Source: Kribbella albertanoniae
Lineage (GTDB): Bacteria > Actinomycetota > Actinomycetes > Propionibacteriales > Kribbellaceae
DNA: 37,414 nucleotides
Direction of reading: 5' to 3'
Assembly: GCF_004348455.1 (NCBI RefSeq)
Contig: NZ_SMKA01000052.1
Coordinates: 1-37,414, forward strand
Under the pieces are notes generated by a model. The model had not been told where the DNA came from, did no database searches, and saw only the letters and a program-made list of their open reading frames with translations. Shown in pieces: positions 1-7,046 of the stretch (the first letter of the stretch is position 1; each line of letters starts with the position of its first letter). A program made the translations under genes and the position numbers.

Positions 1-866
1 GCGTGAAGATCACCCGCCCGTCCCGGCCCACAACGCTGGTCGCCCAGATCCAGTCCGCCGCCGCGCTGTGGGACCTCGGCCTGCGCCCGGTCGGCACCTT
101 CGGCAAGGCCAAGAAGGCGGACGGTACGGCGGACATCCTGGCCGGCAACGTGGACCTGACCAAGGTCACCTCGTTCTCGGAGACCTGGGGTGAGTTCTCC
201 GTCGAGAAGTTCGCGGCACTGAAGCCGGACCTGCTGATCGCGCCGATGCACGTCCCGAAGGAGCTCTGGTACGTCCCGAAGGAGTCCGAGACCGCGATCG
301 AGGCGATCGCACCGACCCTCGGCGTGAACTACCTCGAGCGCCCGGTCGACGCGGTCATCGACCGGTACGCCGAGATCGCGGCCGCGCTCGGGGCCGACCT
401 CAAGGCCGAGCCGGTGCTCAAGGCCAAGGCCGACTTCACAGCAGCGTCGAAGGAGCTCGGTGACCTCGCCGCCCGGCAGAAGGGCCTCAAAGTCCTCTTC
501 GTCTCCGGCGGCAAGGACGGCCTGTACTTCGGCAACCCCGCGGCCTTCTCCGACCTGTCCCTGCTGAAGAAGCTCGGCGTCGGTTTCGTCACGCCGAACT
601 TCGACCCGAAACAGCCGCACTGGGAGAGCGTCTCCTGGGAGCTAGCCGACAAGCACCCGGCCGACGTCATCCTGTACGACGCCCGCAACGCCGAAGCGTT
701 CACCGTCGACAAAGCGAAGTACCCAACCTTCGACCGGCTCCCCGCCGTACGAGCAAACCAGATCTTCGCCTGGAACCCGGAAACCCCCACCAGCTGGTCC
801 CAGTTCGCCCCCGCCCTACGCCAACTGACCACAAACCTAACCAAGGTCCGCCCCCTCACCAACTGA
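1..866 (+). CDS. ABC transporter substrate-binding protein, siderophore (FhuD/FepB) type, 5' partial
   Basis: The reading frame is open through the left edge, so the N-terminus with its expected lipoprotein signal is outside the window; the GTG at position 3 is probably an internal Val. The visible 287 residues look like a periplasmic-binding fold of the iron-siderophore/cobalamin class. The first half has the typical strand and helix QIQSAAALWDLGLRPVGTFG followed by the KPDLLIAP strand. A long helix linker covers about residues 115-155. The second lobe has LKVLFVSGGKDGLYF, the DVILYDAR strand and a terminal WSQFAPALRQLTTNLTKV helix. Such proteins capture ferric siderophores outside the cell and deliver them to a BtuCD-type permease. 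The rest of the system is not visible and the ligand cannot be named. The downstream gene starts 52 bases later and seems to have its own promoter. Confidence 0.85.
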   Translation, partial: VKITRPSRPTTLVAQIQSAAALWDLGLRPVGTFGKAKKADGTADILAGNVDLTKVTSFSETWGEFSVEKFAALKPDLLIAPMHVPKELWYVPKESETAIEAIAPTLGVNYLERPVDAVIDRYAEIAAALGADLKAEPVLKAKADFTAASKELGDLAARQKGLKVLFVSGGKDGLYFGNPAAFSDLSLLKKLGVGFVTPNFDPKQPHWESVSWELADKHPADVILYDARNAEAFTVDKAKYPTFDRLPAVRANQIFAWNPETPTSWSQFAPALRQLTTNLTKVRPLTN

Positions 867-905
867 GGCCGCGCCAGCTCATTCCCTGTGACTGCTTGGG
901 ATACG

Positions 906-921
906 TAGGATACTTTCTGTG
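906..921 (+). promoter_or_regulatory. Putative -10 box placing transcription start at the GTG of the XRE-SARP gene
   Basis: TAGGAT at 906-911 fits the actinobacterial -10 pattern TANNNT and ends seven bases before the GTG at 919, so the transcript would begin at or next to the start codon (leaderless). No Shine-Dalgarno precedes 919. An AGGAGG at 935-940 lies inside the reading frame without a well-placed in-frame start after it. No convincing -35 was found. Confidence 0.4.
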
Positions 922-3900
922 CCCGGAAGGCCGCAGGAGGATCTCCCAGGCCAGCGGCATGTCCAGGGGGCGGCGGACCGGTTTGGTGTGGTGTTGCGGG
1001 GCCTTCGGCGGGCTGCGGGAGTCACTCAGCGGGAGCTTGCTGACCGGGCCGGGCTTAGTGCGGGGACGATCCGTGACTTGGAGCAGGGGCGGTCCAAGAG
1101 CCCGAAGCAGGACTCGGTCGAGGCCATTGCTGCGGCCCTTGCGCTGAGTGGACGCGATGCTGGGATTCTCCAGGCCGCCGCCGGGACGCGCCCGTCGATC
1201 GTGGGGGCGAACCCCGGTGTGGCAGGGGCGCTCCGGATCGGAGTCCTCGGTCCGGTTGAGGTTTGGCACGGAGCCGTGCTGGTGCCCATCAACTCCGGTC
1301 CGCAGCGGATCTTGCTGGCCCGGCTCGCTCTTGCTGCGGGTACGACGGTCAGTCAGGACGAGTTGATCGATCTCCTCTGGCCGCGCGACGTACCCATCAA
1401 TGCAGCGAATCTGCTGTACACCCGTGCCACCAGGCTGCGACGACTGCTGGCGGTTGGCGGACCGGTCAACCGGGTTGTCGGCGGTGGTACCGGCTACCGG
1501 CTGGCGCTGGGCACGGACGAACTCGACCTCCTGACCTTCCGCGACCTCCTGGCCCAGGCAGAGCGCGCCGCCCCAGAGGCCGCCTTGGCCAAGCTGGCGG
1601 ATGCTGTGGCACTGTGGCGAGGCGACATCGATCTAGAGACGCTGGCGGCCGATCCGCTCTATCGGGCGGTCGTCAACGAGTACACCGCCGCGGTTCTGGC
1701 CTTCGCCACGCTGTCCCGTGAGGTCGGCGAGCCGGAACGAGCACTGAATGCACTCCGGGATCTGGCCACTCGGCACGAACTCGACGAGCCGCTGCACGTC
1801 GAGCTGATCCAGACACTGGCCGCAGCAGACCGGCAGGTCGAGGCACTTGCGGCGTACGACCGAATCCGCTCCGCCCTCGCAGGGCAGCTCGGTATCGACC
1901 CCGGCGACCGGCTCCGCGCGGTGCACCTTGAAGTGCTTCGCCGGCAACACGGGGCGCCAGTGCAGCGAATGGTCATCCAGCAAGCTCCCTCCGCGCCACC
2001 GGACTTCATCGGCCGCGCGGACGAACTGGCAACGATCTGTACGGCGCTCGCCCAGCCGGGCGCGCTGCCGTCCCAGGTCGTGCTGATCAACGGAATCGCC
2101 GGGGTCGGCAAGACCGCCCTCTCCCTGACTGCCGCACACCGTCTCCGCGCGGAGTATCCGGACGGACAGCTGTACGCCGATCTCCGCGGCAGCGATGCGA
2201 CGACACCCGCACCGATCCAGGTACTCGGCCGCTTCCTGCGCGCGCTGGGTGTACCCGGCCGGCGGATCGGGACCGACGAGGCCGAAGCAGCCGCACTGTT
2301 CCGCAGCGAACTTGCCGACCGGCGGATGCTGGTGGTGCTCGACAATGCGCAGGACGCGACCCAGGTGCGACGGCTGCTGCCGGGGGTTGGGCGCAGCGAC
2401 GTCATCGTGACGAGTCGGCGGCGACTACCGGACTTGGCCGCCGCCTGCGTCGTCAATCTCAAGCCGCTCACCCAGGATGAGGCGATCCGGCTGATTGCCT
2501 CCACCGCGAGAACGGATCGGCTGGAAGCTGAGCATGACGGTGTGAGCGCGCTCGCGGAGGCGTGCGCCCGGCTTCCGCTCGCGCTCCGTATCGCTGGCGC
2601 GCGGCTCGCCACCCGGCCGGAGTGGACGGTCGCGGACCTCGCCCGCCGCCTGGACGACGGCAACCGGCGACTCACCGAGCTCAGCCTCGGCGAGTCCAGC
2701 GTGCTCAACAGCTTCCGGCTCAGCTACGCCGACCTGAGCCCCGACGCCCAGCGCGCCTTCCGGCTGTGCAGCCTGCACCCTGGCGACGACTTCAGCGCCG
2801 ACAGCACCGGGATTCTGCTCGGGCTGCTGACCGTCGAGGCCGAGCGAGTCCTGGAGGACCTCCTCGAGGCGAACATGCTTCTGCAGCACACGAAGAACCG
2901 CTACCGGTTCCACGATCTCCTTGGCCTCTACTCCCGTCGGCTGGTCGCCGAGGACACCGAAGCACACACCGCCCGGACCCGGCTGTATTCCTGGTACGTC
3001 GACGCTGTGACGGCCGCGATCGATGTGGTGTATCCGCAACTCGTGCGGCTGGGTGGACATCCCGAACCGGCCGGCTACTTCGACTCCGAAACCGGAGCGC
3101 TCGGCTGGCTCGACGACGAGCTGCGCACCTTGCTGGCTGTCGTGACGGAGACGGCGGACTCCGGCGACAAGTCGCTGTCCTGGCGAATCGCCGACCAGCT
3201 CCGGGGCTATTTCCTGATTCGCCGGCATGCCGACGGTTGGCTGCCTGCGGCACGGGCGGCCGCGGCAGCTGCACTGACGGTCGGCGACGACCGTGCGCAG
3301 GTCGCAATGCTGATCAACCGAAGCCAGGCGTTGGACGACGCCGGCCGGAGCGAGGACGCGCTGTCGGACTGTCTGGCCGGTCACTCCCTCGCGGTCACCG
3401 TCGGCTGGACCACCGCCGCTGCCTACCTGGCCCATCAGATCGGGTGGATCCAGCTGGAGTGGGGCACGCTCGGCGACGCCGACCTGTGGATGCGGCGCGC
3501 CCTGGAGCTGACCGAGGACGAGCAGCACGGCCATGTCCGGGCCATCGCGCTCAACGGCCTCGGGAAGACGTGCATGTACCGAGGCGAACTGCGAGAGGCT
3601 GCCGACCTCTTCGGCTCCGCGCTGCAGATCGACGAGGTCGGCCGCGGGACCTCCGCGCTCGCCATCCGCGGCAACCTGGCGAGCGCCCTGCGGCAACTGG
3701 GCGAGGTGGATCGTGCGGCCGGCCTGCTCTCCGACGTACTGGCGGCCTATCAGCGCCGCTCGCATCAGCGCGGCGAGCTGTCGACGCTGGACGAGCTGGC
3801 CCGGTTGTACAGCCAGCACGGTGACGGAGTGGCCGCGCTCGAGATAGCCCTGCGTGCCTACGACCTCGCGCTGGTCGTCCACGACCGAAAGGCCCAGGCT

Positions 3901-4146
3901 CAGACCGCCTCGACCGTGGCACAGGCTCACCTCACGCTCGGCGATTCCGTCGCGGCCATCAAGTGGAGTACTGACTGCCTCGCCATCGCGCGGAACGTCT
4001 ACCGGTACATCGAGGCCGAAGCGCTGTTCACGCTGGCCGCGGCAGAACGCCGTACCGGCGACTCGGCAACCGCCGCCGACGCCACCGAGCAGGCTACGGC
4101 GATCGCCGTAGCCTGCGGATTCCGCCTACTCGAGGCCCAGGCGTGA
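919..4146 (+). CDS. AfsR/SARP-family regulator with N-terminal XRE helix-turn-helix, NB-ARC ATPase and TPR domains
   Basis: This is a 1075-residue cytoplasmic multidomain regulator. Residues 22-80 form a Cro/C1-type helix-turn-helix (TQRELADRAGLSAGTIRDLEQGRS). Residues 105-200 are the OmpR-like winged helix of SARPs and 205-345 the BTAD helical domain (AADRQVEALAAYDRIRSALAGQLG region). An NB-ARC/STAND ATPase follows with a P-loop at about 392-399 (GIAGVGKT), a Walker B-like LVVLDNAQ and a VIVTSRRR motif. The C-terminal third (about 770-1060) is TPR-like. Known relatives (AfsR) activate small target genes after ATP-dependent oligomerisation or phosphorylation. Two different DNA-binding domains on one chain are notable. 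The GTG at 919 was chosen because it lies directly after a -10 box; a start nearer residue 24 would still keep the whole XRE domain. Targets are unknown, and no biosynthetic cluster adjoins it. Confidence 0.85.
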   Translation: MPGRPQEDLPGQRHVQGAADRFGVVLRGLRRAAGVTQRELADRAGLSAGTIRDLEQGRSKSPKQDSVEAIAAALALSGRDAGILQAAAGTRPSIVGANPGVAGALRIGVLGPVEVWHGAVLVPINSGPQRILLARLALAAGTTVSQDELIDLLWPRDVPINAANLLYTRATRLRRLLAVGGPVNRVVGGGTGYRLALGTDELDLLTFRDLLAQAERAAPEAALAKLADAVALWRGDIDLETLAADPLYRAVVNEYTAAVLAFATLSREVGEPERALNALRDLATRHELDEPLHVELIQTLAAADRQVEALAAYDRIRSALAGQLGIDPGDRLRAVHLEVLRRQHGAPVQRMVIQQAPSAPPDFIGRADELATICTALAQPGALPSQVVLINGIAGVGKTALSLTAAHRLRAEYPDGQLYADLRGSDATTPAPIQVLGRFLRALGVPGRRIGTDEAEAAALFRSELADRRMLVVLDNAQDATQVRRLLPGVGRSDVIVTSRRRLPDLAAACVVNLKPLTQDEAIRLIASTARTDRLEAEHDGVSALAEACARLPLALRIAGARLATRPEWTVADLARRLDDGNRRLTELSLGESSVLNSFRLSYADLSPDAQRAFRLCSLHPGDDFSADSTGILLGLLTVEAERVLEDLLEANMLLQHTKNRYRFHDLLGLYSRRLVAEDTEAHTARTRLYSWYVDAVTAAIDVVYPQLVRLGGHPEPAGYFDSETGALGWLDDELRTLLAVVTETADSGDKSLSWRIADQLRGYFLIRRHADGWLPAARAAAAAALTVGDDRAQVAMLINRSQALDDAGRSEDALSDCLAGHSLAVTVGWTTAAAYLAHQIGWIQLEWGTLGDADLWMRRALELTEDEQHGHVRAIALNGLGKTCMYRGELREAADLFGSALQIDEVGRGTSALAIRGNLASALRQLGEVDRAAGLLSDVLAAYQRRSHQRGELSTLDELARLYSQHGDGVAALEIALRAYDLALVVHDRKAQAQTASTVAQAHLTLGDSVAAIKWSTDCLAIARNVYRYIEAEALFTLAAAERRTGDSATAADATEQATAIAVACGFRLLEAQA

Positions 4147-4150
4147 GTTG

Positions 4151-5065
4151 TCAGTCGGTGGAGACGCCGAGGATGCGGTAGATCCCGACGACGCCGCTCC
4201 ACATGGGGTGCGTGGTGAGGCCGAGGGTTTCGTTGAGGGCGCCGTAGGCTTCGTTGTTTCCGGCGTAGAAGTCGACGTGGTCGACAGCGGAGTCGCCGTC
4301 GGTGTTGTAGAAGAACAGGTCGCCGACCTTCGCGTCCGCCCGGTCGACCCGCTTCGCGTAGACCTTTGCGGGCGAGGTGTGCGAGGCCGCCCAGTTGTGG
4401 ATCGAGTCGGCGGTACGAACGTTGCCGAAGCCGGGGAAGAGCGGGATCTTGTCGTACGACGTCAGCGTCAGCCCGGAGCAGTCGTAGTAGTTCGGACCCA
4501 GGCCGTAATCCGGGCCCAGGTTCCCGAACCGGTACTGCTTGTCCCGCTGGCTCCAGGCGTTGTCGTAGGCGATCCGGGTCCAGTTGAAGATGTTCCGGGA
4601 CTCGGTGCAGCCGTTGCCCTCGGGATCCTGGGCGCTGGTCCCGTTCTGGACCTTCACCTTCAGGTGATTGAGGTCGGCGATGTTCTCGGGGTTCCAGTCA
4701 GCTTCGAGGCCGACCTCGCTGTGGCCGTTGCCGGCCCGGAGGACGAAGAAGGTGTCTCCGCTGGGGAAGATCATGGGGGTGTTGACGTTGTTGCTGCCGA
4801 TGGCGTTGATCCGCAGGACGGGAGACCAGCCGGCCGCCGTACCGGTGTCTTCGATGGACCAGCGGACGGTCACCCGGTTCGGGCCCAGCCAGTCGACCTG
4901 GATGAAGGCCGAGGCGCCGGGGCACTCAACGGTGAGCGTCGCGCTCGGGTTGGCCAGACCGGCGGCCTGCGCCGGTGTCGGGCCGACCAGGAGCGCGCCG
5001 GAGACTGCTGTGACGATGGTCATGGCCAACGCTGCCAAACTTCGGCGCAGACGGTTGCGTTGCAT
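4151..5065 (-). CDS. Secreted NlpC/P60-like cysteine peptidase/amidase
   Basis: 304 residues. A Sec signal (MQRNRLRR, then a hydrophobic stretch to about 33) ends in a PAQA|AG-type cleavage site. Residues 38-145 look like a beta-rich domain that I do not recognise. The C-terminal part resembles a cell-wall NlpC/P60 or CHAP-type domain: the presumed nucleophile Cys196 is in NYYDCSGLT and the presumed catalytic His263 is in VDHVDFYAGN, preceded by VGDLFFYNT. This suggests cleavage of peptidoglycan stem peptides or another amide bond outside the cell. Cys48 and Cys153 could form a disulfide in the N-terminal domain. A good AAGGAG lies seven bases before the ATG. The gene runs tail to tail with the upstream regulator, four bases apart. 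The substrate and the N-terminal domain role are unknown. Confidence 0.75.
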   Translation of the reverse strand: MQRNRLRRSLAALAMTIVTAVSGALLVGPTPAQAAGLANPSATLTVECPGASAFIQVDWLGPNRVTVRWSIEDTGTAAGWSPVLRINAIGSNNVNTPMIFPSGDTFFVLRAGNGHSEVGLEADWNPENIADLNHLKVKVQNGTSAQDPEGNGCTESRNIFNWTRIAYDNAWSQRDKQYRFGNLGPDYGLGPNYYDCSGLTLTSYDKIPLFPGFGNVRTADSIHNWAASHTSPAKVYAKRVDRADAKVGDLFFYNTDGDSAVDHVDFYAGNNEAYGALNETLGLTTHPMWSGVVGIYRILGVSTD

Positions 5066-5125
5066 GGTGAGACTCCTTCAACCTTCGGGCGGTGCGCCCC
5101 CGCTGTGCGGGTGCGCTTTGTGCCG

Positions 5126-5131
5126 AGGTTA
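5126..5131 (-). promoter_or_regulatory. Possible -10 box for the secreted NlpC/P60-like gene
   Basis: On the minus strand this reads TAACCT (TANNNT), about 60 bases before the start codon. The -35 is weak. The region upstream holds a 7-bp inverted repeat (GCCGCCG at 5144-5150, CGGCGGC at 5172-5178) enclosing a perfect tandem duplication of ACTGCCCGT (5152-5160 and 5161-5169). Confidence 0.3.
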
Positions 5132-5143
5132 GGAATCGCTGCT

Positions 5144-5178
5144 GCCGCCGAACTGCCCGTACTGCCCGTACCGGCGGC
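5144..5178. repeat. Inverted repeat with internal 9-bp tandem duplication
   Basis: GCCGCCG (5144-5150) pairs with CGGCGGC (5172-5178). The loop holds two adjacent copies of ACTGCCCGT. It lies just after the crgA stop codon and before the promoter of the NlpC-like gene, so it may act as a crgA terminator without a T tract, or as an operator. Function is not established. Confidence 0.4.
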
Positions 5179-5196
5179 GCGCCCGTACTGCCTAGG

Positions 5197-5457
5197 TCAG
5201 ACCCACTGCGTGGAGACGACGAAGCCCAGAGCGATCAGGCCCATGCCGACCAGCAGGTTCCAGTTGCCGAGGTCCTTCATCAGCGGGATGTCCTGGCCGG
5301 CGACGTAGAAAACGACCAGCCAGGCGAGGCCGAGCAGCCAGGAAGCCAGCATCAGCGGGGCCACCCAGACGCGGCTGGTGGTGCGCGGCGCCTTCGGCGT
5401 CTTCTCGACCTTGACCTTCTCGGTCTTCTTCTTGTTACGACTGCTCGACTCGGGCAC
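5197..5457 (-). CDS. crgA: Cell division protein CrgA
   Basis: 86 residues. A basic, Lys-rich N-terminus ([19 protein letters not shown]) is followed by two transmembrane segments at about 31-54 and 67-83, with a [16 protein letters not shown] loop between them. This is the CrgA/WhiP layout. CrgA is a small actinobacterial divisome protein that contacts FtsZ, FtsI and FtsQ in mycobacteria and restrains Z-ring formation in Streptomyces. The GTG start at 5457 is fixed by an AAGGAG seven bases upstream; the same frame stays open further 5', but that extension runs into the divergent gene and lacks a ribosome site. Its position next to the DUF881 gene and trpG is the conserved actinobacterial order. 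The identification rests on size, topology and synteny. Confidence 0.93.
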   Translation of the reverse strand: MPESSSRNKKKTEKVKVEKTPKAPRTTSRVWVAPLMLASWLLGLAWLVVFYVAGQDIPLMKDLGNWNLLVGMGLIALGFVVSTQWV

Positions 5458-5510
5458 GGCTGAACTCCTTGTAAGGACGCATAAGCTGACCTCTTGAGGG
5501 CCAGGAGGCA

Positions 5511-5525
5511 GGACCTGTCGGGTCC
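5511..5525. promoter_or_regulatory. Inverted repeat in the crgA / DUF881 divergent promoter region
   Basis: GGACC (5511-5515) and GGTCC (5521-5525) flank a five-base centre within the 112-bp divergent gap. A -10-like TAGCGT lies just downstream at 5536-5541 toward the DUF881 gene, with no clear -35. It could be an operator, but the repeat is short. Confidence 0.3.
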
Positions 5526-5569
5526 GGTCCCGGGTTAGCGTAGTGCAGAGAGCGATCTGGAGGTGACTG

Positions 5570-6343
5570 GTGCGTAGGTTGAAGCGGATTTCACTGTGGC
5601 GCGCGGGCGTCCCGCTGGCGCTGATGTGCGCCGGTCTGCTGTTCGCGACCAGTGCCACCAGTGCCCGTGGGACCGACCTGCGACCCAGCCGGAACACGAC
5701 GCTGGCCGGGCTGGTGGAGGAGCAGAGCCGCCGGAGCGCCGCCCTGGTCCGCCAGCACGCCACGCTCACCCAGGATATCGAGCGGCTGCAGGCGCAGCAG
5801 GGCTCGATCGACCCGAAGATCGCCAAGCGGCTGAAGAGCCTGTCCGACGCGGTCGGTATCACGCCGGTCACCGGGCCCGGGCTGACCGTGACGCTCAAGG
5901 ACGCGCCGCGGGAAGTGGTCCGGGACAATCCGGACGTCGATGCCGACTGGCTGGTGATCCACCAGCAGGACATCCAGGCTGTGGTGAACGCGCTCTGGGC
6001 CGGTGGCGCGGAGGCGCTCTCGATCCAGAACCACCGGGTCATCTCCACCACCGGGATCAAGTGCGTCGGCAACTCGGTCGTCCTGCACGGCGTTCCGTAC
6101 CTGCCGCCGTACAAGATCACCGCGATCGGCGACCGGCGGAAGCTGCAGAAGGCGCTGGACGACTCGAAGTACATCGAGAACCTGCAGGACTACGTGGTGA
6201 AGTTCCAGCTCGGGTACGACGTGAAGACCGAATCGTCGATCGCCATGCCCGCCTACGAGGGCACACTGGACCTGCAGAGCGCCACCGTGCCCGGGTTCGA
6301 CCGCACCCCCACCGCCAGCCCGACAGCAACCGGCGGGCGTTAA
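5570..6343 (+). CDS. DUF881 family membrane-anchored protein
   Basis: 257 residues. A basic start and one hydrophobic anchor (about 10-32) are followed by a coiled-coil-prone stretch (about 45-80, [27 protein letters not shown]) and the DUF881 core. The core includes [14 protein letters not shown], the INALW-like [19 protein letters not shown] and [15 protein letters not shown]. The tail is Pro/Thr/Ser-rich. DUF881 proteins occur beside crgA in actinobacteria (Rv0012 in M. tuberculosis) and resemble YlxW/YlxX-type proteins near division genes; their biochemical role is not settled. The GTG start has GGAGGTG a few bases upstream. It is followed at 28 bases by the trpG/pabA gene, so the two may be cotranscribed. 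Confidence 0.88.
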   Translation: MRRLKRISLWRAGVPLALMCAGLLFATSATSARGTDLRPSRNTTLAGLVEEQSRRSAALVRQHATLTQDIERLQAQQGSIDPKIAKRLKSLSDAVGITPVTGPGLTVTLKDAPREVVRDNPDVDADWLVIHQQDIQAVVNALWAGGAEALSIQNHRVISTTGIKCVGNSVVLHGVPYLPPYKITAIGDRRKLQKALDDSKYIENLQDYVVKFQLGYDVKTESSIAMPAYEGTLDLQSATVPGFDRTPTASPTATGGR

Positions 6344-6370
6344 CGGGCGCCGCCTGTCAGAATGGGCTGC

Positions 6371-6988
6371 ATGCCGCGCATCCTCGTCGTCGACAACTAC
6401 GACTCGTTCGTCTACAACCTGGTGCAGTATCTGCAGCAGTTGCAGGCCGAGACCACCGTGCTGCGCAACGACGAGGTCACTCCTGACCAGGCCACGGCGT
6501 ATGACGGCGTCCTGCTCTCCCCCGGTCCCGGGACCCCGGAAGAGGCCGGTGCCTGCGTGGACATCGTCAAAGAGGCGGGTGGCCAGGTGCCGATCTTCGG
6601 CGTCTGCCTCGGTCTGCAGGCGATCGGCGTCGCGTACGGCGGCGTGGTCGGCCGCGCGGATGAGCTTCTGCATGGCAAGACCAGCCAGGTGTTCCACGAG
6701 GGCGCCGGTGTGCTGAGCGGCCTGCCGTCGCCGTTCACCGCGACCCGGTACCACTCGCTGGCCATCGCGCAGGACACCGTTCCCGACGAGCTGCAGGTGA
6801 CCGCGCGGACCGAGGCCGGCGTGATCATGGCGGCCCGGCACCGCGACCTGGCGGTCGAGGGCGTCCAGTTCCACCCGGAGTCGGTGCTGACCGAGGGCGG
6901 GCACCGGATGCTGGCCAACTGGCTGGAGATGTGCGGCGACCCCGGCGCCGTCGAGCGCTCCGCCGGAATGGCCCCGCTCGTCAGCTGA
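6371..6988 (+). CDS. pabA: Glutamine amidotransferase, anthranilate / aminodeoxychorismate synthase component II
   Basis: A class-I glutamine amidotransferase of about 205 residues. It shows ILVVDNYDSFVYNLVQYL at the N-terminus, the oxyanion-loop motif LLSPGPGTPEEAG, nucleophile Cys in GVCLGLQAIG, and the His-Glu pair in GVQFHPESVLTEGG. It supplies ammonia from glutamine to TrpE (anthranilate) or PabB (4-amino-4-deoxychorismate, folate). In actinobacteria with this synteny it is annotated trpG or pabA and may serve both; neither large subunit is in the window, so the partner is open. An alternative ATG lies nine bases upstream (6362). The second ATG was preferred because homologues begin M-x-ILVVDNYDSF. 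Neither has a strong Shine-Dalgarno. The gene ends at a strong hairpin shared with pknB. Confidence 0.9.
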   Translation: MPRILVVDNYDSFVYNLVQYLQQLQAETTVLRNDEVTPDQATAYDGVLLSPGPGTPEEAGACVDIVKEAGGQVPIFGVCLGLQAIGVAYGGVVGRADELLHGKTSQVFHEGAGVLSGLPSPFTATRYHSLAIAQDTVPDELQVTARTEAGVIMAARHRDLAVEGVQFHPESVLTEGGHRMLANWLEMCGDPGAVERSAGMAPLVS

Positions 6989-7005
6989 TCGCCGTACAAA
7001 CGAGA

Positions 7006-7029
7006 AAGCCCCCGCCGCGGCGGGGGCTT
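7006..7029. terminator. Bidirectional terminator between trpG/pabA and pknB
   Basis: AAGCCCCCGCC (7006-7016) and GGCGGGGGCTT (7019-7029) form a nearly loop-free 11-bp stem in the 58-bp convergent gap. A T-rich run (GTCGTTT) follows on the plus strand, and a shorter mixed run on the minus strand. It sits at the ends of both convergent transcripts. Confidence 0.85.
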
Positions 7030-7046
7030 CGTCGTTTCCGGCTGGG

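Noticed and set aside
2425..3930. 501-codon minus-strand frame over the TPR part of the first SARP regulator
   Set aside because: Antisense frame, repetitive composition, no ribosome site.
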